Assembly: GCF_016925615.1 (NCBI RefSeq)
Contig: NZ_CP070499.1
Location: 124,001-188,000 of the forward strand
DNA: 64,000 nt
Direction of reading: 5' to 3'
Source: Natronosporangium hydrolyticum
Lineage (GTDB): Bacteria; Actinomycetota; Actinomycetes; Mycobacteriales; Micromonosporaceae
Below the pieces are notes generated by a model. The model made no database searches. It saw nothing but the letters and a program-made list of their open reading frames with translations, and was not told the DNA's origin. Position 1 is the stretch's first letter; every line of letters begins with the position of its first letter. The translations under genes were made by a program, and so were the position numbers. Below are positions 1 through 7,167 of this stretch, one piece after another.

Positions 1-191
1 GCGTGGGTGGCCCGGAGGTGGTGGTGGACACCAGCGGCTTCGCCCAGGATGTCGGCGAGCCGGCATCGGTCACGGTCACCGTGACCTGCCGGGTCAGCTT
101 CGCCGACATCGACCTGCTCGGGGTGCCCGCCGACCAGCGGATGTCCGCCAGCTTTACCTCGCCGCTCGACCAGTACCGGATCCGGGGGTGA
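1..191 (+). CDS. TadE-like pilus assembly protein, C-terminal fragment
   Basis: The reading frame is open at the window edge and stops with TGA at 189-191, so only about the last 63 residues are visible. They hold a V/T-rich beta-like stretch, a Cys in a VTVTCRVS segment and a Leu-rich patch. This matches the periplasmic tail of actinobacterial TadE-type pseudopilins as I know the family. The stop overlaps the GTG start of the next gene by 3 nt, which points to translational coupling within a Tad/Flp pilus operon. The N-terminal transmembrane helix expected for the family lies outside the window, so the assignment leans on the downstream gene. Confidence 0.5.
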   Translation, partial: VGGPEVVVDTSGFAQDVGEPASVTVTVTCRVSFADIDLLGVPADQRMSASFTSPLDQYRIRG

Positions 192-607
192 CCCAGATGA
201 GCCTTGGCCGCCCCCGTGACCAGGGTCGGGTCAGCGTCTTCGTGGCCGCGGCGATGCCGATGATGCTGATTTTCATGGCATTGATGTGGGACGCCTCCGG
301 CTACCTGCGGGCGCTGCACCGGGCCGACAACATCGCCAACGAGGCCGCCCGGGCCGCCGGTCAGGCCATCGACATTCCGCAGGCGGTGGCGGGAGAACAG
401 ATCATCGTCGATCCGGCGGCGGCCACGGTCGCCGCCGACGCGTACCTGTCCGACGCCGGGGTGACCGGTGACGTGGTGGTCAGTGAGGACGGACGACTCG
501 TAACGGTCTCGGTGGCGGTGGGCTACGAACCACTGTTCCTGGGCCAGTTCGGGTTCGGTTCGTTCACCGCGGAGGGCACCGCTGACGGGCATCTGGTGGA
601 CGAGTAA
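188..607 (+). CDS. TadE/TadG-like Flp pilus assembly protein
   Basis: This 139-aa protein has a single hydrophobic helix at about residues 17-35 (VFVAAAMPMMLIFMALMW), followed by an A/N/E-rich helical stretch (NIANEAARAAGQA) and a small extracytoplasmic beta domain. That is the layout of TadE/TadG-like minor pseudopilins, in which the N-terminal helix anchors the protein and packs in the pilus machinery. The GTG start at 188 overlaps the upstream stop; an in-frame ATG at 197 is the alternative. The next gene starts 12 nt downstream, so this looks like the distal part of a Tad operon. The exact subfamily (TadE or TadG) cannot be settled from this length. Confidence 0.7.
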   Translation: MTQMSLGRPRDQGRVSVFVAAAMPMMLIFMALMWDASGYLRALHRADNIANEAARAAGQAIDIPQAVAGEQIIVDPAAATVAADAYLSDAGVTGDVVVSEDGRLVTVSVAVGYEPLFLGQFGFGSFTAEGTADGHLVDE

Positions 608-618
608 CGGAGGCGACC

Positions 619-3600
619 ATGGTGGGGTACGGGCACCGGTCGAGTCGGCTGCTTCGGTGGCTGGTGGTGGGACCGGCGGCGATCGTCGGGCTGGCCGCGG
701 TAGTGGTCGGCGGACCGCTGCTGCTGCTCTGGTTCGGCGGCAACCCGCTGCCGGGCGAGTGGCTCACGCTCAGCGAGTTCCTCACGCTGCTGACCGAGCC
801 CGACGATGGGCAGTTGCTGGTGTGGGCGCTGACCGTGGTCGGCTGGGGCGCGTGGCTAGTGATCGCCGGGTCGCTGCTGCTGGAGCTGGCCGCCCAGCTC
901 ACCGGCCGGCAGACCCCGCAGCTGCCCGGCCTGTCCGGTCCACAACGGATCGCCAGCGTGCTGGTCGCCGGGGTGCTGGCGGCGCTGACCACCCCGGGCA
1001 TCAGCCACGCCCAGGCGGCGCTCTTCGACGCCCCACCACCGGTGGCCGCCCCGCTGGTGCCGGGGCAGGCGGTCGGGACGCTGCACCCGGCCGGCGGGGT
1101 GGTGGTCACCGGTCAGGTGATGGCCAATCAGCCGGCGGCGGAGCCGGAGGTGATCAGCCAGGAGTCGACCGAGCTGATGCATGAGGTCGCCCGCGGCGAC
1201 TACATGTGGCACATCGCCGGCCGGTATCTCGGAGACGAGCTGCGCTACCCGGAGATCGCCGACCTGAACCCGGGCTACGCCCAGCAGTACGCCAACTTCC
1301 CGGACCATATCCAGCCAGGTGACCAGCTGATCCTGCCGGAGGACGCGTACGACCGGGGGGAGCGGCGGCACGCCACCGGCGACCTGATCGGAGAGTCGGC
1401 CGACTCGCCAGCGTCGCCCGAGTCGCCGCCCGCCCCATCCTCGCCGGTGGAGCCGGAGCAGTCGGTGGCGCCGCCGGATCCTCCAGCGGACGATGCCGAG
1501 CCCTCGCCTCCAGCCCAGACCCCAGAGCAGGAGTCTCCCGAGGAGGCCGCGCCCCCCGAGCCCGAGCCGGAGCCGGAGCCCGAGCCCGAACCCGAGCCCG
1601 AGCCCGAGCCGGAGCCCGAGCCCGAGCCGGAGCCCCCGGCGCCGCCGGCCGACACCTCGCCGCCGCAGGAGGCGGCGCCCGCCCCGTACCCGCCACCGCC
1701 GCGGGTGGAGTCGCCCGGGCAGAGCCCGCAGGCCTCACCGACCGAGCAGTCGCCGGGCGGGCCGGTCGCTGGCGAACCCGCCGGTGACGACGAAGCCGGA
1801 GCCGCCATCGTCGGCCCGCTGCTCGCCGCCGGGGTGCTCGCATCGGTGCTGCTGGGTGCCCTGGTGCTGTACCGGTGGCGCAAGCTCGCGCACCGCCGGC
1901 ACCGCCGGACGGTGACCGCCGCCGCCGACGGTCCGGCGGAGGCGGGGCTGCGGGCCGCCGCGATCGCCGACGTGGCCCGGCTGGACCGGGCGCTGCGGGT
2001 GCTCGCGGCCGGGCTGGCGGCCGGCGCCTCGCAGGCGCGGGAACGGTCAGAGCCACCGGGGCTGCCGGATGTCGGCGCGGTCTGGATCGGCGACGGCGAG
2101 ATCCACCTGATCCTCGCCACCCCCTGCGAGTTGCCAGCGCCGGAGCCGTTCGGGGTCGGGGGGCCGGGCAGCTGGTTCCTGCCCGCCACCACCGAGCTGC
2201 CGACCGTTTCGGAGCCGGCCGCGCCGTTACCGGCGCTGGCCACGATCGGGTCGCTGCCCAGCCAGCACCTGCTGGTGGACCTGGAACGGATGGGGATGCT
2301 GACCGTCCGCGGCCCGGTCGAACGCGGCAGCGACCTGCTGCGCTACCTGGTCGCCGAGCTGATCCACAATCCGTGGTCGGAGGGGGCCGAGGTGACCCTG
2401 GCCGGGTTCTCGACCAGCTCTGCACAGGCCCTCGCTGAGCTGCGACCGGAGCGGGTGACAGTGGCGGAGTCGATCCCGGAGGCGGTGCACCGGCTGCGTC
2501 GTCGGCTGGCCCACAACTCGGAGGCGCTGGCCGGGCACGGGCTCGCCGACTCGGTGCAGGGCCGGCTCACCGACACCGCGGTGGACACCTGGGTGCCGCA
2601 GCTGCTGCTGATCGAGCAACCCGACCCGGAACACGACGAGCTGCTTACCTACCTGGAGGACGCGTTCACCGAGGTCGGACGCCGGTGCGGGGTGGCGGTG
2701 GTGGTGACCGCGCCGGCTACCGCGCCGTACGGGCGGCGCTCGATCACCATCACCAGCGACGGGCTGCTCAAGGCCGGATTCTTGCACGACGCCCACTCGA
2801 TGCCCGCGGTCGCGCTGCCGGAACGGTTGCTGGGGCCGCTGGCGGAGCTGCTGCGCGACGCCGCCGACGGGCCGGACCATCCGATCCCGCCGGCCGCTGA
2901 GCCGTGGGCGGCCGGTGCGGACGCGACCGGCGGCTACCCAGCCGCTGAACCCGAACCCGAACCCGAAGCGGCAGCGGAACCGGCAGCGGGAACCGCAGCC
3001 GAACCCGGCGCCGGGAGCGAATCCGAATCCGAATCCGAAGTGGAAGCCGGAGCCGGAGCCGGAGTTCATGCTGAGACCCACGCCGAAGCCGCAGCCGCCG
3101 CCGCGCCGGTGGCGGTCGCCGAGCCGATAGCTCCCGGCCAGCCGGGGACTGCGCTGGTGGTGGTGCGCGACGTGCCCGGGCCGGTGGCGCCACCGCCCGA
3201 GCCAGTCGCGCCACCGCCGGGGGTGGTCCCGGCACCGCCGGGGCCAGTGGCTGGCGGCCGGCCGGCCGGGGCCGGCCCCACCGCCAGGGCGACTGCGGAG
3301 CCGCGGCCGATCAGTCGGGCCGAGCAGCCAGCGCCGCCGCCCGCACCCTCCGAGGCGCTGGTCGGCGACACTCCGCGGCATCTGCCCATGATCGTGCCGC
3401 GAAGCTCAGCCAGCGCCGGCCCGTCGAGCGCCGGGTCGCCGGGTCAGGCTGCACCGGCCTACCCGGCCGCGTCGGCGTCCGAACCCGACGCCACGCTCGA
3501 CGTGGACCTGGCCGCGTGGCTGCGGGTGACCGCGTCCCAGCCGCCCCGGGTCTCGCTGTTGGGACCGGTACAGGTCGTCGGCCCCGGCCCGTCGCCCAGC

Positions 3601-4335
3601 CACCGGCTGCGGGTCTGCCAGGAGCTGATCGTCTACCTCGCCGCCGTCGGTGAACCGGGCGCCGACGCGGTGGAGATCGCCAGCCAGCTGTGGCCGAACC
3701 AGCAGGTCCGGCCCACCATCCGTACCGACGTGATCATGAACGTACGCCGGTGGTTGGGGAGCAGCCCGCAGGGGCAGCCGTGGTTGTCCGAGGCGGTACC
3801 GGATGGCCGCTACCGGCTGTTGACCGGCGTCCTGGTCGACTGGCACCTGTTCCGCCGGCTGCGGGCCCGGGGCGAGCGGCGTGGGGCCGCCGGCGTCGAG
3901 GACCTGCAGACGGCGCTGCGACTGGTCCGCGGCGAGCCGTTGGCCGACGCGGCCGACCTGGCGGGGGCCGGCGTCCGGGTGCCGTACAGCTGGCTGCCCG
4001 GCTCTCCGATCACCCCGGAGCTGATCCTCGCCGGGGTGGTGGACACCGCCCATCAGCTGGTCGAACACAGCCTCGCCACGGGCGACCTGGCGACCGCGCA
4101 CTGGGCGATCCAGCAGGCGTGGCTCGCTGATCCGCGGCGGGCCGACGATCATCCGTGGCGGGATCTGCTGCGGATCCACCTCGCGGAGGGTGACGACGAG
4201 CAGCTCCGGACGGTCGTCACCGAACTGCTGCGGTGGCGCGAGATCGACCACCCGGATGACCTTGCCCCCGCCACCCGTGACCTGATCCGGTCGCTGCCGC
4301 CGTTCCAGCCGGCTGGCGCCGGCGATCGCCGCTGA
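619..4335 (+). CDS. Multi-pass LysM protein with C-terminal BTAD/winged-helix regulator domain
   Basis: This 1238-aa protein starts at ATG 619 behind GGAGG. In order: three hydrophobic segments (about residues 12-38, 68-90, 108-130); a LysM module (about 186-240, ending in IQPGDQLILP); a long acidic/proline linker with an EP repeat; a fourth transmembrane helix (about 397-418); a cytoplasmic alpha/beta region (about 430-760) that resembles a degenerate FtsK/EccC-type ATPase fold but shows no Walker A; a second low-complexity linker; and a C-terminal OmpR-like winged helix (about 976-1060) joined to a BTAD helical domain. The helices place LysM outside and BTAD inside. Similar proteins sit beside Tad pilus genes in Micromonosporaceae. 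Inference: it senses the wall or pilus and signals inward. No target is known. Confidence 0.75.
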   Translation: MVGYGHRSSRLLRWLVVGPAAIVGLAAVVVGGPLLLLWFGGNPLPGEWLTLSEFLTLLTEPDDGQLLVWALTVVGWGAWLVIAGSLLLELAAQLTGRQTPQLPGLSGPQRIASVLVAGVLAALTTPGISHAQAALFDAPPPVAAPLVPGQAVGTLHPAGGVVVTGQVMANQPAAEPEVISQESTELMHEVARGDYMWHIAGRYLGDELRYPEIADLNPGYAQQYANFPDHIQPGDQLILPEDAYDRGERRHATGDLIGESADSPASPESPPAPSSPVEPEQSVAPPDPPADDAEPSPPAQTPEQESPEEAAPPEPEPEPEPEPEPEPEPEPEPEPEPEPPAPPADTSPPQEAAPAPYPPPPRVESPGQSPQASPTEQSPGGPVAGEPAGDDEAGAAIVGPLLAAGVLASVLLGALVLYRWRKLAHRRHRRTVTAAADGPAEAGLRAAAIADVARLDRALRVLAAGLAAGASQARERSEPPGLPDVGAVWIGDGEIHLILATPCELPAPEPFGVGGPGSWFLPATTELPTVSEPAAPLPALATIGSLPSQHLLVDLERMGMLTVRGPVERGSDLLRYLVAELIHNPWSEGAEVTLAGFSTSSAQALAELRPERVTVAESIPEAVHRLRRRLAHNSEALAGHGLADSVQGRLTDTAVDTWVPQLLLIEQPDPEHDELLTYLEDAFTEVGRRCGVAVVVTAPATAPYGRRSITITSDGLLKAGFLHDAHSMPAVALPERLLGPLAELLRDAADGPDHPIPPAAEPWAAGADATGGYPAAEPEPEPEAAAEPAAGTAAEPGAGSESESESEVEAGAGAGVHAETHAEAAAAAAPVAVAEPIAPGQPGTALVVVRDVPGPVAPPPEPVAPPPGVVPAPPGPVAGGRPAGAGPTARATAEPRPISRAEQPAPPPAPSEALVGDTPRHLPMIVPRSSASAGPSSAGSPGQAAPAYPAASASEPDATLDVDLAAWLRVTASQPPRVSLLGPVQVVGPGPSPSHRLRVCQELIVYLAAVGEPGADAVEIASQLWPNQQVRPTIRTDVIMNVRRWLGSSPQGQPWLSEAVPDGRYRLLTGVLVDWHLFRRLRARGERRGAAGVEDLQTALRLVRGEPLADAADLAGAGVRVPYSWLPGSPITPELILAGVVDTAHQLVEHSLATGDLATAHWAIQQAWLADPRRADDHPWRDLLRIHLAEGDDEQLRTVVTELLRWREIDHPDDLAPATRDLIRSLPPFQPAGAGDRR
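1555..1635 (+). repeat. Hexanucleotide Glu-Pro coding repeat
   Basis: A run of near-identical 6-bp units (CCCGAG/CCGGAG) encodes an (EP)n linker between LysM and the fourth membrane helix. A shorter run with GAACCC units lies at about 2946-2968. The unit is a multiple of three, so changes in copy number would lengthen or shorten the spacer without breaking the frame. Confidence 0.85.
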
Positions 4336-4340
4336 TCCGT

Positions 4341-4357
4341 GCCGGTCGCAGACCGGC
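4341..4357 (+). terminator. Short GC hairpin after the LysM-BTAD gene
   Basis: GCCGGTC-GCA-GACCGGC forms a 7-bp stem with a 3-nt loop, 6 nt after the BTAD gene stop and 18 nt before the next ATG. There is no T-tract, so it may act as a weak terminator or an mRNA 3' barrier. Confidence 0.45.
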
Positions 4358-4374
4358 CTGCCGAGGAGTAGCCG

Positions 4375-5205
4375 ATGACCAACCCCACCCCGCCCGCGCC
4401 GCCGCCGGAGCAGCCAGGTAGCGCGGGAGACCCCGATCAGACCGCCACCCTGGAGCATGGGGTGGCGACCGATACGCAGGAGCAGCCCCGGGCAGATCCC
4501 CGCTACGTCGGCGGCGCCGCGGTGCCGAGTCAGCGGGCCCCGGAGCAGCTGCCGCCGATCGATCCGGAGGAGCTCGCCGGCCTCTACGACGTGGAGGAGC
4601 GCGCCGGCGCGGTCCGGCGGGTGTCACCGTTGCAGGACGATCCGAGCCGGATCATCGCCCGCTATCTCTTCCCGACCGAACGGTTCCGCGGTGAATGGCG
4701 GCGGCACTTGATTCACCTGTTGGCACCGATCGTGGCCGCGGTGGTCTCCTCCATCGGCCTTGGTCTGCTCGCCGGCTTCGTGGAGGCGGCCTCGCCGCCG
4801 GGCGTAGTGGCGATCGTGTCGTTGCTGGTACTGGCGTGGTTGGCGGTGCTGGGCTGGGTGGCGTGGCGGGTGGCCGACTGGCACTTCGACCGGTTCATCC
4901 TGACCAACAAGCGGGTGATGAAGGTCAGCGGCATCATCAGCCGGGATGTCGCGATGATGCCGCTGCTGCGGGTCACCGACATGAAGTACGAGCAGACGCC
5001 GCTGGGTCGGATCCTGAACTACGGCACCTTCGTGATCGAATCCGCCGGTCAGGATCAGGCGCTGCGGGAGGTGCCGCACCTGCCGAACCCGAACGAGCTC
5101 TACCTGCGGGTGGTGGAGGAGATGTACGAACCGGAGGCGGTCGAGGCCCGGATGACCCCCGACGGCGAGGAGGAAGAAGACGACAAGAAGCGCGGCGACG
5201 CCTGA
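4375..5205 (+). CDS. PH-domain (bPH2/YdbS-like) membrane protein
   Basis: This 276-aa protein has a polar, proline-rich N-terminus, two transmembrane helices (about residues 103-128 and 142-164), and then a bacterial PH domain of the YdbS/DUF304 type. The domain opens with DWHFDRFILTNKRVMKVSG and continues through a typical conserved strand (MMPLLRVTDMKYEQTPLGRI). The tail is very acidic (GEEEEDDKKRGDA). GAGGAG lies 6 nt before the ATG. Bacterial bPH2 proteins are membrane-associated and their ligands are mostly unknown. It lies 39 nt downstream of the LysM-BTAD gene on the same strand, with a short hairpin between them, so partial co-transcription is possible. Confidence 0.85.
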   Translation: MTNPTPPAPPPEQPGSAGDPDQTATLEHGVATDTQEQPRADPRYVGGAAVPSQRAPEQLPPIDPEELAGLYDVEERAGAVRRVSPLQDDPSRIIARYLFPTERFRGEWRRHLIHLLAPIVAAVVSSIGLGLLAGFVEAASPPGVVAIVSLLVLAWLAVLGWVAWRVADWHFDRFILTNKRVMKVSGIISRDVAMMPLLRVTDMKYEQTPLGRILNYGTFVIESAGQDQALREVPHLPNPNELYLRVVEEMYEPEAVEARMTPDGEEEEDDKKRGDA

Positions 5206-5249
5206 CCTTGGGCCGTTACCTGCCTGGGTATGTCCTGCTCGGTAGCTGT

Positions 5250-5255
5250 TACCGT
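5250..5255 (+). promoter_or_regulatory. -10 element (TACCGT) for leaderless cds1
   Basis: TACCGT ends 7 nt before ATG 5263 and no Shine-Dalgarno sequence lies between them, so transcription should begin at or next to the start codon. This favours 5263 over the in-frame ATG at 5230. Confidence 0.55.
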
Positions 5256-5262
5256 CCGCAGC

Positions 5263-6360
5263 ATGGAGGAGCGGGACCGGTACGACGGCGTCGCGCGGGC
5301 GTGGGTGGCCGAGGCGATCGGGAAGGTGGAGGCGGACGCGAACCGGTCGGCCGACACCCACCTGTTGCCCTTCCCGCTGCCGCCCGAGTGGGGCATCGAG
5401 CTCTACCTGAAGGACGAGTCGGTGCATCCCACCGGGTCGTTGAAGCACCGGCTGGCCCGGTCGCTCTTCCTCTACGCCCTGTGTAATGGCTGGGTGGGGC
5501 CGCAGACCACGATCGTGGAGGCGTCGTCCGGCTCGACCGCGGTCTCCGAGGCGTACTTCGCCCGGATGTTGGGTCTGCCGTTCGTGGCGGTGATGCCGGC
5601 GGCGACCTCACCCGAGAAGATCGAGCTGATCGAGTTCTACGGCGGCAAGTGTCATCTGGTCGCCGACCCTGCCGCGGTGGTGGTGGAGGCCCGCTGGCTC
5701 GCCGACGACCTGGGCGGCCACTTCATGGACCAGTTCACCTACGCCGAGCGGGCGACCGACTGGCGCGGCAACAACAACATCGCCGAGTCGATCTTCGAGC
5801 AGTTGGCGCTGGAGCGGCATCCGGTGCCGGCGTGGGTGGTGGTCGGCGCCGGGACCGGCGGCACCAGCGCCACCATCGGCCGGTACGTCCGGTTCCGGCG
5901 GCACCCCACCCGGATCTGCGTGGTGGACCCGGAACATTCAGCGTTCTACCCGGCGTGGGAGGCCGAGGACTGGACGGTCCGGACCGAGCGGGGCTCCCGG
6001 ATCGAGGGGATCGGTCGGCAGCAGGTGGAGGCGTCGTTCCTGCCGTCGGTGGTGGACCGGATGGTGCGGGTGCCGGACGCGGCGTCGTTGGCGGCGATGC
6101 GGGCGGCGTCGCGGCTGCTGGGTCGGCGGGTCGGTGGCTCCACCGGCACCAACCTGTGGGGCGCCTTCGCGGTGATCGCGCAGCTGCGGCAGCAGGGGCA
6201 GACCGGCTCGGTGGTGACGCTGCTGTGTGACTCCGGTGAGCGTTATACCCACACCTACTTCGCCGACGACTGGGTACGCGACCACCACCTGGATCTGACG
6301 CCCTACCTCGACACGATCGACCGATTCCTCGTCACCGGTAGCTGGCAGCCGCCGAGCTAG
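5263..6360 (+). CDS. cds1: PLP-dependent L-cysteine desulfhydrase, Cds1-like
   Basis: This 365-aa member of the cysteine synthase/cystathionine beta-synthase fold has the PLP-binding lysine in [11 protein letters not shown] (about Lys61), the [15 protein letters not shown] substrate loop and the glycine-rich phosphate loop [13 protein letters not shown]. The sequence closely follows the mycobacterial Cds1 enzyme ([18 protein letters not shown]), which releases H2S, pyruvate and ammonia from cysteine. It lacks the regulatory CBS domains of cystathionine beta-synthase. It is monocistronic. It lies 57 nt after the PH-domain gene, and a -10 motif directly before the ATG suggests a leaderless transcript. 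Cysteine synthase activity is the main alternative, judged less likely. Confidence 0.85.
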   Translation: MEERDRYDGVARAWVAEAIGKVEADANRSADTHLLPFPLPPEWGIELYLKDESVHPTGSLKHRLARSLFLYALCNGWVGPQTTIVEASSGSTAVSEAYFARMLGLPFVAVMPAATSPEKIELIEFYGGKCHLVADPAAVVVEARWLADDLGGHFMDQFTYAERATDWRGNNNIAESIFEQLALERHPVPAWVVVGAGTGGTSATIGRYVRFRRHPTRICVVDPEHSAFYPAWEAEDWTVRTERGSRIEGIGRQQVEASFLPSVVDRMVRVPDAASLAAMRAASRLLGRRVGGSTGTNLWGAFAVIAQLRQQGQTGSVVTLLCDSGERYTHTYFADDWVRDHHLDLTPYLDTIDRFLVTGSWQPPS

Positions 6361-6377
6361 CCGGCAATCTGGCACCT

Positions 6378-6398
6378 TTCTACCTGGCTTTGTAGAAT
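6378..6398 (+). promoter_or_regulatory. VapBC autoregulatory operator overlapping the -10 box
   Basis: The perfect dyad TTCTAC-N8-GTAGAA (6378-6397) overlaps the -10 hexamer TAGAAT (6393-6398). A third half-site, GTAGA, follows at 6400-6404. The -10 box ends 7 nt before ATG 6406. The arrangement fits repression of the operon by a VapBC complex. Confidence 0.6.
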
Positions 6399-6405
6399 GG
6401 TAGAC

Positions 6406-6660
6406 ATGGCGCTGAGCATCAAGAGTTCCGAGGCCGACCGGCTAGCGCGCGAACTCGCCGCCGCGACGGGTGAATCTCTGACCGCGGCCGTGGAGGCGGC
6501 GCTTCGAGAGCGGCTTGAGCGCGCCCGCGCCCGCAGTCGGGGAGCCCGGATCACGCGCCGCCTCGCGGCGCTCAGCAGCGAGACGCGCGCCTTGCCGGTG
6601 ACAGACTCCCGTAGCCCGGAGGAGATCATCGGCTATGACGAGCATGGCCTTCCGTCGTGA
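6406..6660 (+). CDS. vapB: VapB-type antitoxin
   Basis: This 84-aa protein opens with [23 protein letters not shown], the short beta strand plus helix-turn-helix of ribbon-helix-helix VapB/Rv0623-type antitoxins. An Arg-rich helix follows, and the C-terminal acidic tail is expected to block the toxin. ATG 6406 is preferred over ATG 6397 because the family begins at MALSI and a -10 box sits 7 nt upstream. Its stop overlaps the GTG of the toxin gene by 4 nt. Together they form a type II toxin-antitoxin operon, probably autoregulated through the upstream dyad. Confidence 0.85.
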   Translation: MALSIKSSEADRLARELAAATGESLTAAVEAALRERLERARARSRGARITRRLAALSSETRALPVTDSRSPEEIIGYDEHGLPS

Positions 6661-7088
6661 CCGGTGCGCCCCCAGCGCTGGTCGTCGATACCTCGGCGGT
6701 CGTGGCCATCATTGCCGGCGAGGCTGGCGCCGACTGGCTCAGCTCCATGCTCAGCGAGGCGGAGCGGGCAGTTATCCCGGCCGGAACCTACCTTGAGCTA
6801 GGGATGGTCCTGGAGGCGCGGTACTCGGTCGCGGCGACCGGGCTCGCCGCTCGGTTCGTCCGTGATGCGGAGATCGAGATCGTCGAGGTCACCGCTTCCG
6901 TGGCGGAGCGGGCATTGGAGGCGTGGCGCCGATACGGGAAGGGTCGTCGTCCGGCAAAGCTGAACTTCGGCGACTGTCTCGTCTATGGCACCGCGGCGGA
7001 GTTGCAGCTACCGATCCTCTGTACCGGCGAGGACTTCGCGCGTACCGAGGTCCCGGTGCTTCGGCCAACACCGTTGGCACCGCAATAG
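6657..7088 (+). CDS. vapC: VapC-type PIN-domain ribonuclease toxin
   Basis: This 143-aa PIN domain carries the expected acidic residues: Asp in [11 protein letters not shown] near residue 11, Glu in [11 protein letters not shown], Asp in [12 protein letters not shown] and Asp in GEDFARTEV. These coordinate Mg2+ for RNA cleavage in the family. The GTG start is translationally coupled to the antitoxin. The predicted action is inhibition of translation by cutting tRNA or rRNA when VapB is degraded; the actual target cannot be read from sequence. The gene is intact and ends 66 nt before the convergent SARP gene, with a long hairpin between them. Confidence 0.88.
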   Translation: MTGAPPALVVDTSAVVAIIAGEAGADWLSSMLSEAERAVIPAGTYLELGMVLEARYSVAATGLAARFVRDAEIEIVEVTASVAERALEAWRRYGKGRRPAKLNFGDCLVYGTAAELQLPILCTGEDFARTEVPVLRPTPLAPQ

Positions 7089-7100
7089 CGGGGCGAACGC

Positions 7101-7167
7101 CCGGCCGATCATAAGCGTGTAAGCGGACACGCTCGGTGTGTCTGCTTGCAAGCTCATGATCGGCCGG
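7101..7167. terminator. Long bidirectional hairpin between convergent genes
   Basis: Perfect 12-bp outer arms (7101-7112 and 7156-7167) enclose inner 12-bp arms with two mismatches (7119-7130 and 7138-7149). The right outer arm contains the TGA stop codon of the SARP gene. The position between the ends of vapC and the SARP gene suits a shared terminator. The CATGATCGG core also resembles the TGATCA intergenic repeats found elsewhere in the window. Confidence 0.6.

Noticed and set aside
2227-3381. 384-codon minus-strand ORF inside the LysM-BTAD gene
   Set aside because: Low-complexity Gly/Phe/Arg shadow of the EP linker.
5230-5262. Upstream ATG 5230 as start of cds1
   Set aside because: It adds 11 residues not typical of Cds1, and the -10 box TACCGT falls inside that extension.
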